64,000 nt of DNA from the NCBI RefSeq assembly GCF_000380965.1, contig NZ_KB905548.1, positions 62,001 to 126,000 on the forward strand. The letters run 5' to 3'. The position numbers and the translations under genes were made by a program. Position 1 is the first letter of the stretch. The number at the start of each line of letters is the position of its first letter. Below, piece by piece: positions 54,863-64,000 of the stretch. Origin of the DNA: Paenibacillus ginsengihumi DSM 21568. GTDB taxonomy: Bacteria > Bacillota > Bacilli > Paenibacillales > NBRC-103111. A model generated the notes under the pieces. It searched no databases. It was not told the origin of the DNA and saw only the letters and a program-made list of their open reading frames with translations.

Positions 54863-55630
54863 ATGAGTGTACTGACCATGACCAAGCAAGATTGCCTGTC
54901 TGTCGTCCGGTATGTGCTGAGCTCCGATTTTTGCTGCGAGCCGGAGCAATGGCTTCAGGAAGGGATCGTCTATTGCCGCAAGAAGGAAATGCCGGGGCGC
55001 AGGAGCTTTCCGTACCGGCCGCATAGCTTCTCGCTGACGACAATGGGAGCGTCGGTAGTCGTCACCGGCGAAGCGGAGCATCTCGAAGCGTTGAAGGAAC
55101 GAATCGCGGGCCAATCGCGCGAGGAGGTTTTCTCGCTTGCGACATTGCGCGAAATTGCCGATTATGCGGCAAGCCGCGGCCAAACGCTAGCCGGTCCGGA
55201 TCACAAATATGTGTGCTTCCCCGAATCGCTGCGCATTGGACCGAAGCCGCCTCATATTTGGCTTGATTATTCCGAGGGAAGGCAAATCCTCGAGTTGTAT
55301 CAATATGCCGGATTTGTTAATGCGCTCCGGTACCGGATCAATGCGGATCGGCCGGATATTCTCGCTGTTGTCGCCTGGAACGGCGAGCGGATCGTAGGAA
55401 TTGCCGGAGCGAGCGAGGACTGCGAGCAGATGCTTCAGGTTGGAGTCGACGTCGCGGCGGATTGCCGCGGGCAAGGGATCGGCTCTTATCTGGTCGGGAA
55501 GGTGACGGAACGCATTTTGGAGATGAACAAAATTCCTTATTATTCGACGAGCGCAAGCCACTTCGCCTCCCGCTCGCTGGCCACAAGCGTCGGTTATCGG
55601 CCCGTCTGGCTTGAAGTCTGCTCCAAATAA
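54863..55630 (+). CDS. GNAT-family N-acetyltransferase
   Basis: A 255-residue protein. The C-terminal third is a GNAT domain with the acetyl-CoA motif VDVAADCRGQGIGSYLVGKV (~195-214) and a typical NKIPYYSTSASHFASRSLATSVGYRP ending. The N-terminal ~130 residues are not recognised. Substrate unknown. ATG behind AGGGGGA. Confidence 0.8.
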   Translation: MSVLTMTKQDCLSVVRYVLSSDFCCEPEQWLQEGIVYCRKKEMPGRRSFPYRPHSFSLTTMGASVVVTGEAEHLEALKERIAGQSREEVFSLATLREIADYAASRGQTLAGPDHKYVCFPESLRIGPKPPHIWLDYSEGRQILELYQYAGFVNALRYRINADRPDILAVVAWNGERIVGIAGASEDCEQMLQVGVDVAADCRGQGIGSYLVGKVTERILEMNKIPYYSTSASHFASRSLATSVGYRPVWLEVCSK

Positions 55631-55738
55631 GCCTGGTTCTGTGACAAGCTCGCAGCAAACATATTCCCTGTTCCCGCGTATATTTGTAGGAAGGAATAGC
55701 GGCGCGCATCATGCAGACGCAAGCGGGCAGTGGGGCAG

Positions 55739-56200
55739 ATGGCCGTCAAGCTGTGCAGTTATTGCGGGGAGTCCAATCGGGAAGAGGCGTTCATGTGCGT
55801 CGTGTGCGGCTCCTCGCTGAAAGGGGCCGAGCTGCAAGGAACGCCTGATGCGGAGAAGGAGTTCACTGGCATTGTAGCGGGAAAGCCGACCGTCTGCCGG
55901 GGGTGCGGCGAAAAGCTGGAGCCGGAAGCGCTGAAGTGTGAGTATTGCGGCGATGTCGCGATTCGGGCGCCGCGGAAGCCCACCATCTATATCTATCGCG
56001 AAGGCTCCGCGTCTGGCGACGGGTGCGCGGTCGCGCTCGTGTTTATCGCTACGTGCATCATTCCGCTCGTCGGGCTGATCGTCGGCGGCATTTTCGCCTT
56101 TAGCGATGATCGCAGCAAGCAGAATATCGGCAAAGGGCTGCTCGTTTTTCGGTTGATCATGATCGTCGTGCAAATCATGACCGGCATTCTGATCATGTGA
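55739..56200 (+). CDS. Double zinc-ribbon membrane protein
   Basis: A 153-residue protein with two zinc-ribbons: CSYC...CVVC (~6-24) and CRGC...CEYC (~53-72). Two hydrophobic segments follow (~103-125 and ~138-153), so the ribbons are probably cytosolic on a membrane anchor. No family assigned. ATG at 55739 chosen; a GTG at 55730 would add three residues. Neither has a strong ribosome binding site. Confidence 0.7.
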   Translation: MAVKLCSYCGESNREEAFMCVVCGSSLKGAELQGTPDAEKEFTGIVAGKPTVCRGCGEKLEPEALKCEYCGDVAIRAPRKPTIYIYREGSASGDGCAVALVFIATCIIPLVGLIVGGIFAFSDDRSKQNIGKGLLVFRLIMIVVQIMTGILIM

Positions 56201-56513
56201 CGGGCGGATAGTGTCTAAAGTCGATTGGCCCATCGGCTGCGCGTCTCCGGCAGCTTCGCACTCTTCGCAAGGCAGCTGCCTCGACAGGAGATTCACATAA
56301 GCGCTCTCATGCCAGCTTACATATTATTCTACTAGACGGTCAGGATGCACCCTTTTCGTCTGACGGTATCGTATTTGGCGCAGGCAATTTGCTTTTGCGA
56401 GCTCATTTTGCAATCGCTTTCTCGAAAGATTTGTAGTATAATAGCTTCGATCAACGGATCTTCGCCAGTCCGGCTGCCGTCATACAGTTACCGAATCATG
56501 GAGGAGAATCATC
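56201..56513. promoter_or_regulatory. Gap before the Crh-like gene with a TATAAT box
   Basis: 313 bp without a convincing gene. TATAAT at 56437-56442 lies ~72 nt before the next start; the -35 candidate (TCGCTT, 17-nt spacing) is weak. A start-adjacent GGAGGA precedes the next gene. Confidence 0.4.
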
Positions 56514-56780
56514 ATGAGAGTGCATGAGATCACTGTTCCCAAAGATTTGCAGGCGAACGATTTGCAAACGGTAGCGCAGCAAGCGAGCCGCTTTCGCTCG
56601 GCCGTTACTTTGAAGCTGGAGGAGGAGCAGATCGTTCTGGATGCCAAAAGCATGCTCGGGATGATGCTGATGCAGATCCGCGGCGGCACGCGCCTTCTGA
56701 TCCAGACGAAAGGAAGCGACGAGGAGGAAGCGCTCGATGCGATGTGCGAGCTGCTGGAACGGTTGCCGCTGAAATCATAA
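56514..56780 (+). CDS. HPr-fold protein, Crh-like (no catalytic histidine)
   Basis: An 88-residue HPr-family protein. Aligned by QQASRF and AKSMLGMM, the phospho-accepting His15 of HPr falls on a Gln (LQANDL instead of IHARPA), as in Crh. The regulatory serine (Ser46 in HPr) is kept in DAKSMLGMM. So it cannot relay PEP-derived phosphate but could be a target of HPr kinase. True crh lies elsewhere in Bacillus, and the surrounding residues are more diverged than in Crh. ATG behind GGAGGA. Confidence 0.75.
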   Translation: MRVHEITVPKDLQANDLQTVAQQASRFRSAVTLKLEEEQIVLDAKSMLGMMLMQIRGGTRLLIQTKGSDEEEALDAMCELLERLPLKS

Positions 56781-56906
56781 CCGCTGTAACGACGCCGGCG
56801 AACGAATCGCCGGTTTTTTTGTAACCAGATAGCAATCGGGAAGAAATGGATCTGCCGGCGACATGCTATATTAGGCAAAGATATAACAAGCATATGTGGA
56901 GGTGGC

Positions 56907-57335
56907 ATGATGGGCACAGAAAAGCGAGTAACGATCACCGTCGAAACGACGGTCCAAGCGCCTGTCGAAAAAGCGTGGCAGGTTTGGACAGAGCCGGAGC
57001 ATATCACTAATTGGTATTTTGCTACGGATGAATGGCATGCGCCCAAAGCCGAGAACGATTTGAGACCTGGCGGAAAATTCGTGACAAGGATGGAAGCCAA
57101 GGACGGCAGCTTCGGATTTGATTTTAGCGGAGTTTATGATGAAGTGAGACAAAATGAATGGATTGCTTTCACGCTTGATGACGGCCGAAAAGTGACTGTC
57201 GCTTTCAAGAGCCGGAATAACGCGACGAGCGTCACGGAATCGTTCGAAGCAGAGGCGGCCAATGACATTGAGATGCAAAGAGCAGGCTGGCAGGCGATTT
57301 TAGACAATTTTAAAAAGTATGTTGAGCAAGCTTAA
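56907..57335 (+). CDS. SRPBCC/AHSA1-domain protein
   Basis: A 142-residue START-like protein (AHSA1/YndB family): VTITVETTVQAPVEKAWQVWTEPEHITNWY at the start, GGKFVTRMEAKDG, and the closing helix QRAGWQAILDNFKKYVEQ. Probably binds a hydrophobic ligand; function unknown. ATG at 56907 (or the next codon) behind GGAGGTGG. Confidence 0.85.
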   Translation: MMGTEKRVTITVETTVQAPVEKAWQVWTEPEHITNWYFATDEWHAPKAENDLRPGGKFVTRMEAKDGSFGFDFSGVYDEVRQNEWIAFTLDDGRKVTVAFKSRNNATSVTESFEAEAANDIEMQRAGWQAILDNFKKYVEQA

Positions 57336-57498
57336 GTGATGTCGGGCCAGCGCTCCAGCTGCTTGCGATGCGGTGCAGCAAGCAGCTGCAGGCAAGACCG
57401 ATAACAATCGGCCGATGCCGAGCATCCGGCGGCTGCCGGGCTTCGATTCGAGCCGGTTCCGGGTATGTACATGGCCGCTCCGGGACGGGAGGCCAGCG

Positions 57499-57798
57499 CT
57501 AAACGGGCCGTTCCCACTGCTTCAGGCGCCGGTCGAGGACGAACGGACCGAACGGCAGCAACGATGCGGCAATGGCGGCAAGGATGAGCCACAGCGAGAA
57601 GCGGTGCACGATTGCCGCAAGCACGATGGCGAGCAAATACAGCACGAACAACGCGCCGTGCGCGGCGCCGACGACGCTGACCATTTGCGGCAGATCGGCC
57701 CAATATTTGAGCGGCATGGCGATCCCGAGCAGCAGCAAATAGGAGATGCCCTCCAGAAGGCCGATGAATCGCAGTCGTCCGATAGCCGTTTTGAGCAT
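57499..57798 (-). CDS. DUF3817 membrane protein
   Basis: A 99-residue integral membrane protein with three hydrophobic helices (FIGLLEGISYLLLLGIAMPLK, LFVLYLLAIVLAAIVHRF, LILAAIAASLLPFG). The LEGISYLLL and PFGPFVLD segments match DUF3817 (YdzA-like) proteins. Function unknown. ATG behind AAAGGGGGA on the minus strand. Confidence 0.82.
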   Translation of the reverse strand: MLKTAIGRLRFIGLLEGISYLLLLGIAMPLKYWADLPQMVSVVGAAHGALFVLYLLAIVLAAIVHRFSLWLILAAIAASLLPFGPFVLDRRLKQWERPV

Positions 57799-57974
57799 AA
57801 ACGAATCCCCCTTTCATCGATATCTTTATCATTATAATAGAAAAATAGAGCGCGAACTGAACAAGGTGAAATTGTTCATAATAACTTCAAAGATTGTCGC
57901 TCCCGGGCAAGGAAGGGGGCGGACAGGCGGCGCAGGGCGGGACCCGGCCTTCAGGCGTGCTCATTGTGCGCTCA

Positions 57975-58004
57975 TTGTGTGGAGGCAGCTCGGCATGGTA
58001 TAGT
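57975..58004 (+). promoter_or_regulatory. Promoter of the 58.0-kb small gene
   Basis: TTGTGT at 57975-57980, an 18-nt spacer and TATAGT at 57999-58004 preceded by TGG. Confidence 0.5.
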
Positions 58005-58036
58005 TACAGAAAACAGAACGGCGGTGAGCAGAGCGC

Positions 58037-58333
58037 ATGGGCGTCAAGTACGGCAGGGAATACGAGGACATTATTGAAGAATTGTCGGCGGCGATCGGGG
58101 AAGTCGAGCAAATTCACGACTTTTTCGATATGTCGGACGACGATTGGGACGCACTGGACGCCGCCGGGCGAAAGGCCTGCATCAGGACGCTGGCCGACGA
58201 CGTCTTTTACGGCTTGGGCGCAGAGCCGGTCATCGAGCTTGGCCTGGGCGCGGTGCGCCATGACCGTGACAGGCATCGGCTGCATGTCAGCCAGGGCGAG
58301 CGGGAAATTGCCGTCATTCGGCTGACATTTTAA
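58037..58333 (+). CDS. Small protein of unknown function
   Basis: A 98-residue acidic protein (MGVKYGREYEDIIEELSAAI ...) with helical N-terminal half and predicted strands at the C terminus. I do not recognise a family. GGCGGTGAG lies ~9 nt before the ATG, it has its own promoter-like boxes, and it is followed by a good terminator, so it is likely a real gene. Confidence 0.7.
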   Translation: MGVKYGREYEDIIEELSAAIGEVEQIHDFFDMSDDDWDALDAAGRKACIRTLADDVFYGLGAEPVIELGLGAVRHDRDRHRLHVSQGEREIAVIRLTF

Positions 58334-58345
58334 AAGCAAGCATCG

Positions 58346-58373
58346 AGAGCCCGCTGCGCAGCGGGCTTTTTTT
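58346..58373 (+). terminator. Terminator of the 58.0-kb small gene
   Basis: AGCCCGCTG/CAGCGGGCT stem followed by seven Ts. Confidence 0.85.
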
Positions 58374-58857
58374 CGCGAATCGTTCAAAAAAGGGGATATG
58401 GCGACAAGACCGAACTCCGTGCGGCACGGCCTGCCGCGCAGCGCTGTTCTTCGCGGCGCGTCAACAGAGGGGCGTTGGCGTGAAATCGGCACAATCGAAG
58501 CCGCAGAAGCTGGAGAATGGCGGCAGGAGCACGGCCTGTGGCGGGGGCAATCCAGCTTTCCGCCCGCTATGCGGCGGCATTCCATTGATAGCGAAGCGCG
58601 TTAGGACTCGGATATTCCTGCAAAAATGCAACATTTCCCCGATCATTGGAAAAGGAGGCCATGTGGCCTCCTTGATCGTTACATCCGTTTATGCTATGAT
58701 GTTGTATGGTGTCGCCAAACATCATCAACATCTGCGTATTATTATCCTAATGTAATAATACCACAATGGCAAGCGGTTGTCAACCTTGTCGGTGCAACCT
58801 GCCTTCAGCGCAGTGAATAGCTTCATATTTCATGGAAAAGGAGCGGTTTCACAGAGC
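58374..58857. repeat. Gap before helD with a family F palindrome and a hairpin
   Basis: No convincing gene. At 58618-58636, TGCAAAAATGCAACATT is the reverse of the degenerate family F copy at 7073-7088. AAGGAGGCC/GGCCTCCTT (58651-58674) forms a strong hairpin without a T-run. Short frames through here lack a ribosome binding site. Confidence 0.5.
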
Positions 58858-61200
58858 ATGGACGAGAAGACCATCAAGCAGGAGCAGCTTCGGGTCGAGC
58901 GGGTTACCCGGGAGATCGGCGAGCGGCTCGAGACGCTTCGCGGCGAGCTGTCCGGCATCAAAACGCAAATCGTCGACATCCGCCAAAATTTCTGGGACGA
59001 TGTGACCGTCAATCTGGACAATTTGGAAGAAGCGGTGGAGACGTATGCCAGCTTGAAGCAGCAGGCGGAGGTGCTGTCGGAGCGGGAGCGCAGCCACCGG
59101 CACGGGCAGGCGCGGCTGAAGCTGTGGGAACGGCTGCAGGATTCGCCGTATTTCGGCCGGATCGATTTTCGCGAGGACGGGCTTGCTGACAGCGAATCGA
59201 TCTATATCGGGATCGGTTCTTTTATGGACAAGGACGAGATGGCGTTTCTGATCTACGACTGGAGAGCGCCGGTCTCCAATCTGTACTACGATTACCCTCC
59301 GGGACCGGCTCAATATACGACGCCAAGCGGCACCATCAGCGGCAATCTGGAGCTGAAGCGCCAATTCATCATCCGGGAAGGCCGGATTCGCAGCGTGTTC
59401 GATACCGGCATCACGATCGGCGACGAGCTGCTGCAGGAGGTGCTCGGCAAGCAGGCGGACCCGCAGATGAGGAGCATCGTCGCGACGATCCAGAAGGAGC
59501 AGAACCGGATTATTCGCAACGAGCGGAGCCGGCTGCTGATCGTTCAGGGGGCTGCCGGCAGCGGCAAGACATCGGCGGCGCTGCAGCGGGTCGCCTATCT
59601 GCTGTATCGTTATCGGGAGCAACTGCGCTCGGAGCATATTGTGCTTTTTTCGCCGAATCCGATGTTCAACAGCTATGTCTCCACCGTGCTGCCCGAGCTC
59701 GGCGAGGAGAACATGCAGCAGACGACGTTCCAGGAATATTTGGCGCACCGTCTGGGAGACGAGTTCGAGGTAGAGGACCCTTACGACCAATTGGAGTATG
59801 CATACGCGCAGCAGGACCAGCCCGGCTATGAGGCGCGGATCGAAGGCATCCGCTACAAGGCGTCAGCGGATTATTTGGCGCTGCTGGATCGCTACATTGC
59901 TTATCTCGGCAAGCGGGGCCTGAAGTTTCGGCCGATTGTATTCCGCGGCGAGACGCTGATCCCGGCAGAGCGGATTGCCGATCTGTTCTATTCGCTCGAT
60001 CCGTCTCTGTCGATTCCGAACCGGCTGGCGCAGCTGTCCGAGCAGCTGCTCAAGGAGCTGAGAGCGTTGGCCCGCAAGGAGCTGTCCAAGCCCTGGGTCG
60101 AGGAGGAAATCGAGCTGCTCGATAACGAGGCGTATATGCGCGCATACGAGGAACTGCGGCGGAAGCGGAGGTTTACGGAGGAGAGCTTCGACGATTACGA
60201 GAGAGAGAAGGAATTGCTCGGCAAGTACATCGTGAACGAGCGTTTCAAGCCAATCCGCGCCGCGCTGAAAAGATACGGCTTCGTCGATATCGCCGCCGTA
60301 TATCGGCAGCTGCACGCCGATGCCGGCTTGCGCGCCGAGGCTGCGCCGGACGTCACTGTGCCGGCATGCTGGCCGGCTATATGCGAGCAGACGCTGGCGA
60401 GACTGGATCGGTCGCAGCTGGCTTATGAGGATGCGACGCCTTACCTGTATTTGAAGGACCGGATCGAAGGCTTCCGGACGAACAATACGGTGCGCCACGT
60501 GTTTATCGACGAGGCCCAGGACTATTCCGACTTTCAGTTCGCTTTCCTGAAACGGCTGTTCCCGCGCAGCAAAATGACGGTGCTCGGCGACTTGAACCAG
60601 GCGATTCACGTTCACGCCTCGGGGAGAGACGCGTTCGGGTATGTGCGCTCGCTGTATGGAGAGAGCGAGACCGAAACGATCGTGCTGACGCGCAGCTACC
60701 GGTCCACGCTGCCGATCATGACGTTTGCCAGCTCCATGATCGCGGGCGGAGACCAGATCGTCCCCTTTGAGCGGGGAGGCCGCCTTCCGACGGTGACCAC
60801 GCTCTCCGAGCCGGAGGAGCTCGGCCGGCGCATTGCGGAGCGGATATGCGAGCTGCAGGCCGCAGGGCACCGGACGATCGCCGTCATCTGCAAAAGCGAC
60901 CGCGAATCGGCCGAGGCGTACGAGTCGCTTCGCGGCGTGCCCGGCATCCGGCGCATCGGCAAAAATTCCGCGGCGTTCGACCGGGGCGTGCTCGTCATGC
61001 CATGTTATTTGGCCAAAGGGGTGGAATTCGACGCCGTCATCCTGTACAACGCTTCCGAGGAGCGCTACGGCCGGGAAAGCGACCGCCGCCTGTTCTATAC
61101 CGCCTGCACACGGGCGATGCACGAGCTGCACTTATACGCAGTCGGCAAGGCGAGCCCGTTCATCAGCGAGGCTCCCGCGGATACGTATACGCTGGAATGA
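58858..61200 (+). CDS. helD: HelD-like UvrD-family helicase (RNA polymerase recycling)
   Basis: A 780-residue superfamily 1 ATPase. The N-terminal ~75 residues form a coiled coil (IKQEQLRVERVTREIGERLE), as in HelD, which reaches into RNA polymerase. Walker A GAAGSGKTS is at 231-239, the DEAQD motif at ~554 (VFIDEAQDYSDFQF), and motif IV/V segments follow (LTRSYRSTLPI, KGVEFDAVILYN). Length fits HelD (774 in B. subtilis). The ATG at 58858 gives the family N terminus, though the GGAG site is 14 nt away. Confidence 0.9.
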   Translation: MDEKTIKQEQLRVERVTREIGERLETLRGELSGIKTQIVDIRQNFWDDVTVNLDNLEEAVETYASLKQQAEVLSERERSHRHGQARLKLWERLQDSPYFGRIDFREDGLADSESIYIGIGSFMDKDEMAFLIYDWRAPVSNLYYDYPPGPAQYTTPSGTISGNLELKRQFIIREGRIRSVFDTGITIGDELLQEVLGKQADPQMRSIVATIQKEQNRIIRNERSRLLIVQGAAGSGKTSAALQRVAYLLYRYREQLRSEHIVLFSPNPMFNSYVSTVLPELGEENMQQTTFQEYLAHRLGDEFEVEDPYDQLEYAYAQQDQPGYEARIEGIRYKASADYLALLDRYIAYLGKRGLKFRPIVFRGETLIPAERIADLFYSLDPSLSIPNRLAQLSEQLLKELRALARKELSKPWVEEEIELLDNEAYMRAYEELRRKRRFTEESFDDYEREKELLGKYIVNERFKPIRAALKRYGFVDIAAVYRQLHADAGLRAEAAPDVTVPACWPAICEQTLARLDRSQLAYEDATPYLYLKDRIEGFRTNNTVRHVFIDEAQDYSDFQFAFLKRLFPRSKMTVLGDLNQAIHVHASGRDAFGYVRSLYGESETETIVLTRSYRSTLPIMTFASSMIAGGDQIVPFERGGRLPTVTTLSEPEELGRRIAERICELQAAGHRTIAVICKSDRESAEAYESLRGVPGIRRIGKNSAAFDRGVLVMPCYLAKGVEFDAVILYNASEERYGRESDRRLFYTACTRAMHELHLYAVGKASPFISEAPADTYTLE

Positions 61201-61526
61201 TGTGCGATCCATGACAATGCATCGAGCTTGCGGCGGATGCCCTTGTCTTTTGCGCCCGAGCTTCGCGATCTGGAGCCCGTTGCGCGCGTGCAAGTAGCCG
61301 CTCTCGCCTGTCCCGATAGCACACATGCGGAGGAAGCGGGAACGTGCTAACTTGGCGTAGTGCCGCGGGCAAAACTTTGTGTGAGGGCTCCTTTTTTGCG
61401 GCAAAATGGCTGGAGGAAGCGTCCGAATCGCGCACCTTACCATCCCGAGCCTGCTGCCGGACTCTTTTTTTCTGCGGAGGAGACAGCAGCTGTGAAGGTT
61501 GAAAACGTCGAATGAAGGCCAATATG
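61201..61526. other. Gap between helD and the CRISPR leader, no cas genes
   Basis: Mixed sequence with frames on both strands, none with recognised motifs or ribosome binding sites. No cas1, cas2 or cas4 remnant can be read here, where type I-C systems usually have the end of the cas operon. Confidence 0.55.
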
Positions 61527-61788
61527 TTCCAAAATGGCGGTTTTGGTTGTATAATGGACGTAAGCCGATTCGGGCGATTTTTCCGTTACACGGCAGGGGC
61601 TGGTAAGGTGCGAATGGGAAGCTCCCATAAAAATCCCGGGTCTTTCGCACCTCGAAATTTGTCGAATACATGCGGTTTTGCATAGGTTCAGAAAAAGTCA
61701 AGAGCAAATTCATGCGCATTTAGCAACGGTTTTTTTGGAAAATGATTGAATTGATGCTAGAAGTGGATTGATTGTGTGTGTTTTTGCT
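61527..61788 (+). promoter_or_regulatory. CRISPR leader with promoter and hairpin
   Basis: TATAAT at 61550-61555 with TTCCAA 17 nt upstream (61527-61532) could drive the array. An inverted repeat GGTGCGA (61607-61613) / TCGCACC (61645-61651) encloses a second GGGA/TCCC-rich part. The last ~140 bp are AT-rich up to the first repeat, as expected for a leader. The leader lies to the left, so the array is read on the + strand. Confidence 0.7.

Positions 61789-64000
<2,212 letters not shown>

Noticed and set aside
58480-58755. A 91-codon frame starting MKSAQSKPQKLENGG.
   Set aside because: No ribosome binding site, passes through a family F palindrome and a strong hairpin; likely a translated repeat.
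61132-61719. A 195-codon minus-strand frame between helD and the array.
   Set aside because: Overlaps the helD 3' end and the leader, has no recognisable motif; not a cas gene remnant as far as I can read.

Overview
The window looks like a chromosomal segment from a spore-forming, GC-rich Firmicute of the Paenibacillus/Cohnella kind. The gene order follows the Bacillus subtilis nusA-infB-rbfA-truB-ribF-rpsO-pnp-ylxY-mlpA-dut-dpaAB-dapG-dapA-rnj-tepA-spoIIIE-ymf-pgsA-cinA-recA-rny-ymdB-spoVS-miaB-ymcA backbone. Almost all genes are on the + strand, TTG and GTG starts are common, and sporulation genes are frequent (dpaA, dpaB, spoVS, spoIIIE, a SleB-type hydrolase, ytvI). The organism call rests on synteny and protein features only.

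Layout. 0-6.6 kb: the 3' part of nusA and a tightly overlapping translation/RNA operon (rnpM, ylxQ, infB, rbfA, nrnA, truB). 6.6-8 kb: a non-coding island of repeats. 8-20.6 kb: ribF, rpsO, pnp, ylxY, mlpA, dut, the dipicolinate and lysine-pathway genes, and an RNase J. 20.6-21.6 kb: a second repeat island. 21.6-39.6 kb: tepA, ylzJ, spoIIIE, a cortex-lytic hydrolase, the ymfF-ymfK genes, rodZ-like, yajQ, rimO, pgsA, cinA, recA, recX. 39.9-49.6 kb: rny, ymdB, spoVS, a dipeptidase, korAB, pduL, miaB, ymcA. After ymcA the conserved order stops. 49.7-61.2 kb holds small accessory genes on both strands and a HelD-type helicase. 61.8-64 kb is a type I-C-like CRISPR array of at least 34 identical 32-bp repeats that runs off the right edge. 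No cas genes are visible.

The most unusual signal is a set of short structured intergenic repeats. Module A (~90 bp, two hairpins) and module B (~75 bp, a predicted three-way junction) share the same end sequences and can be joined head to tail. Every copy lies on the + strand, and eight + strand genes have one just upstream of the start (rnpM, ribF, tepA, the BMP-like lipoprotein gene, ymfK, yajQ, cinA, recX). The stem pairing is largely kept although the stem sequence differs. Further families C, D, E and F occupy the two islands. I do not recognise A/B as a named element.

Regulatory reading. Near-consensus sporulation promoters can be read upstream of dpaA (sigma-K), the SleB-like gene (sigma-F/G) and spoVS (sigma-H). 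recA has a LexA-type box, an upstream hairpin terminator and a second strong promoter that would yield only a ~50-nt transcript.
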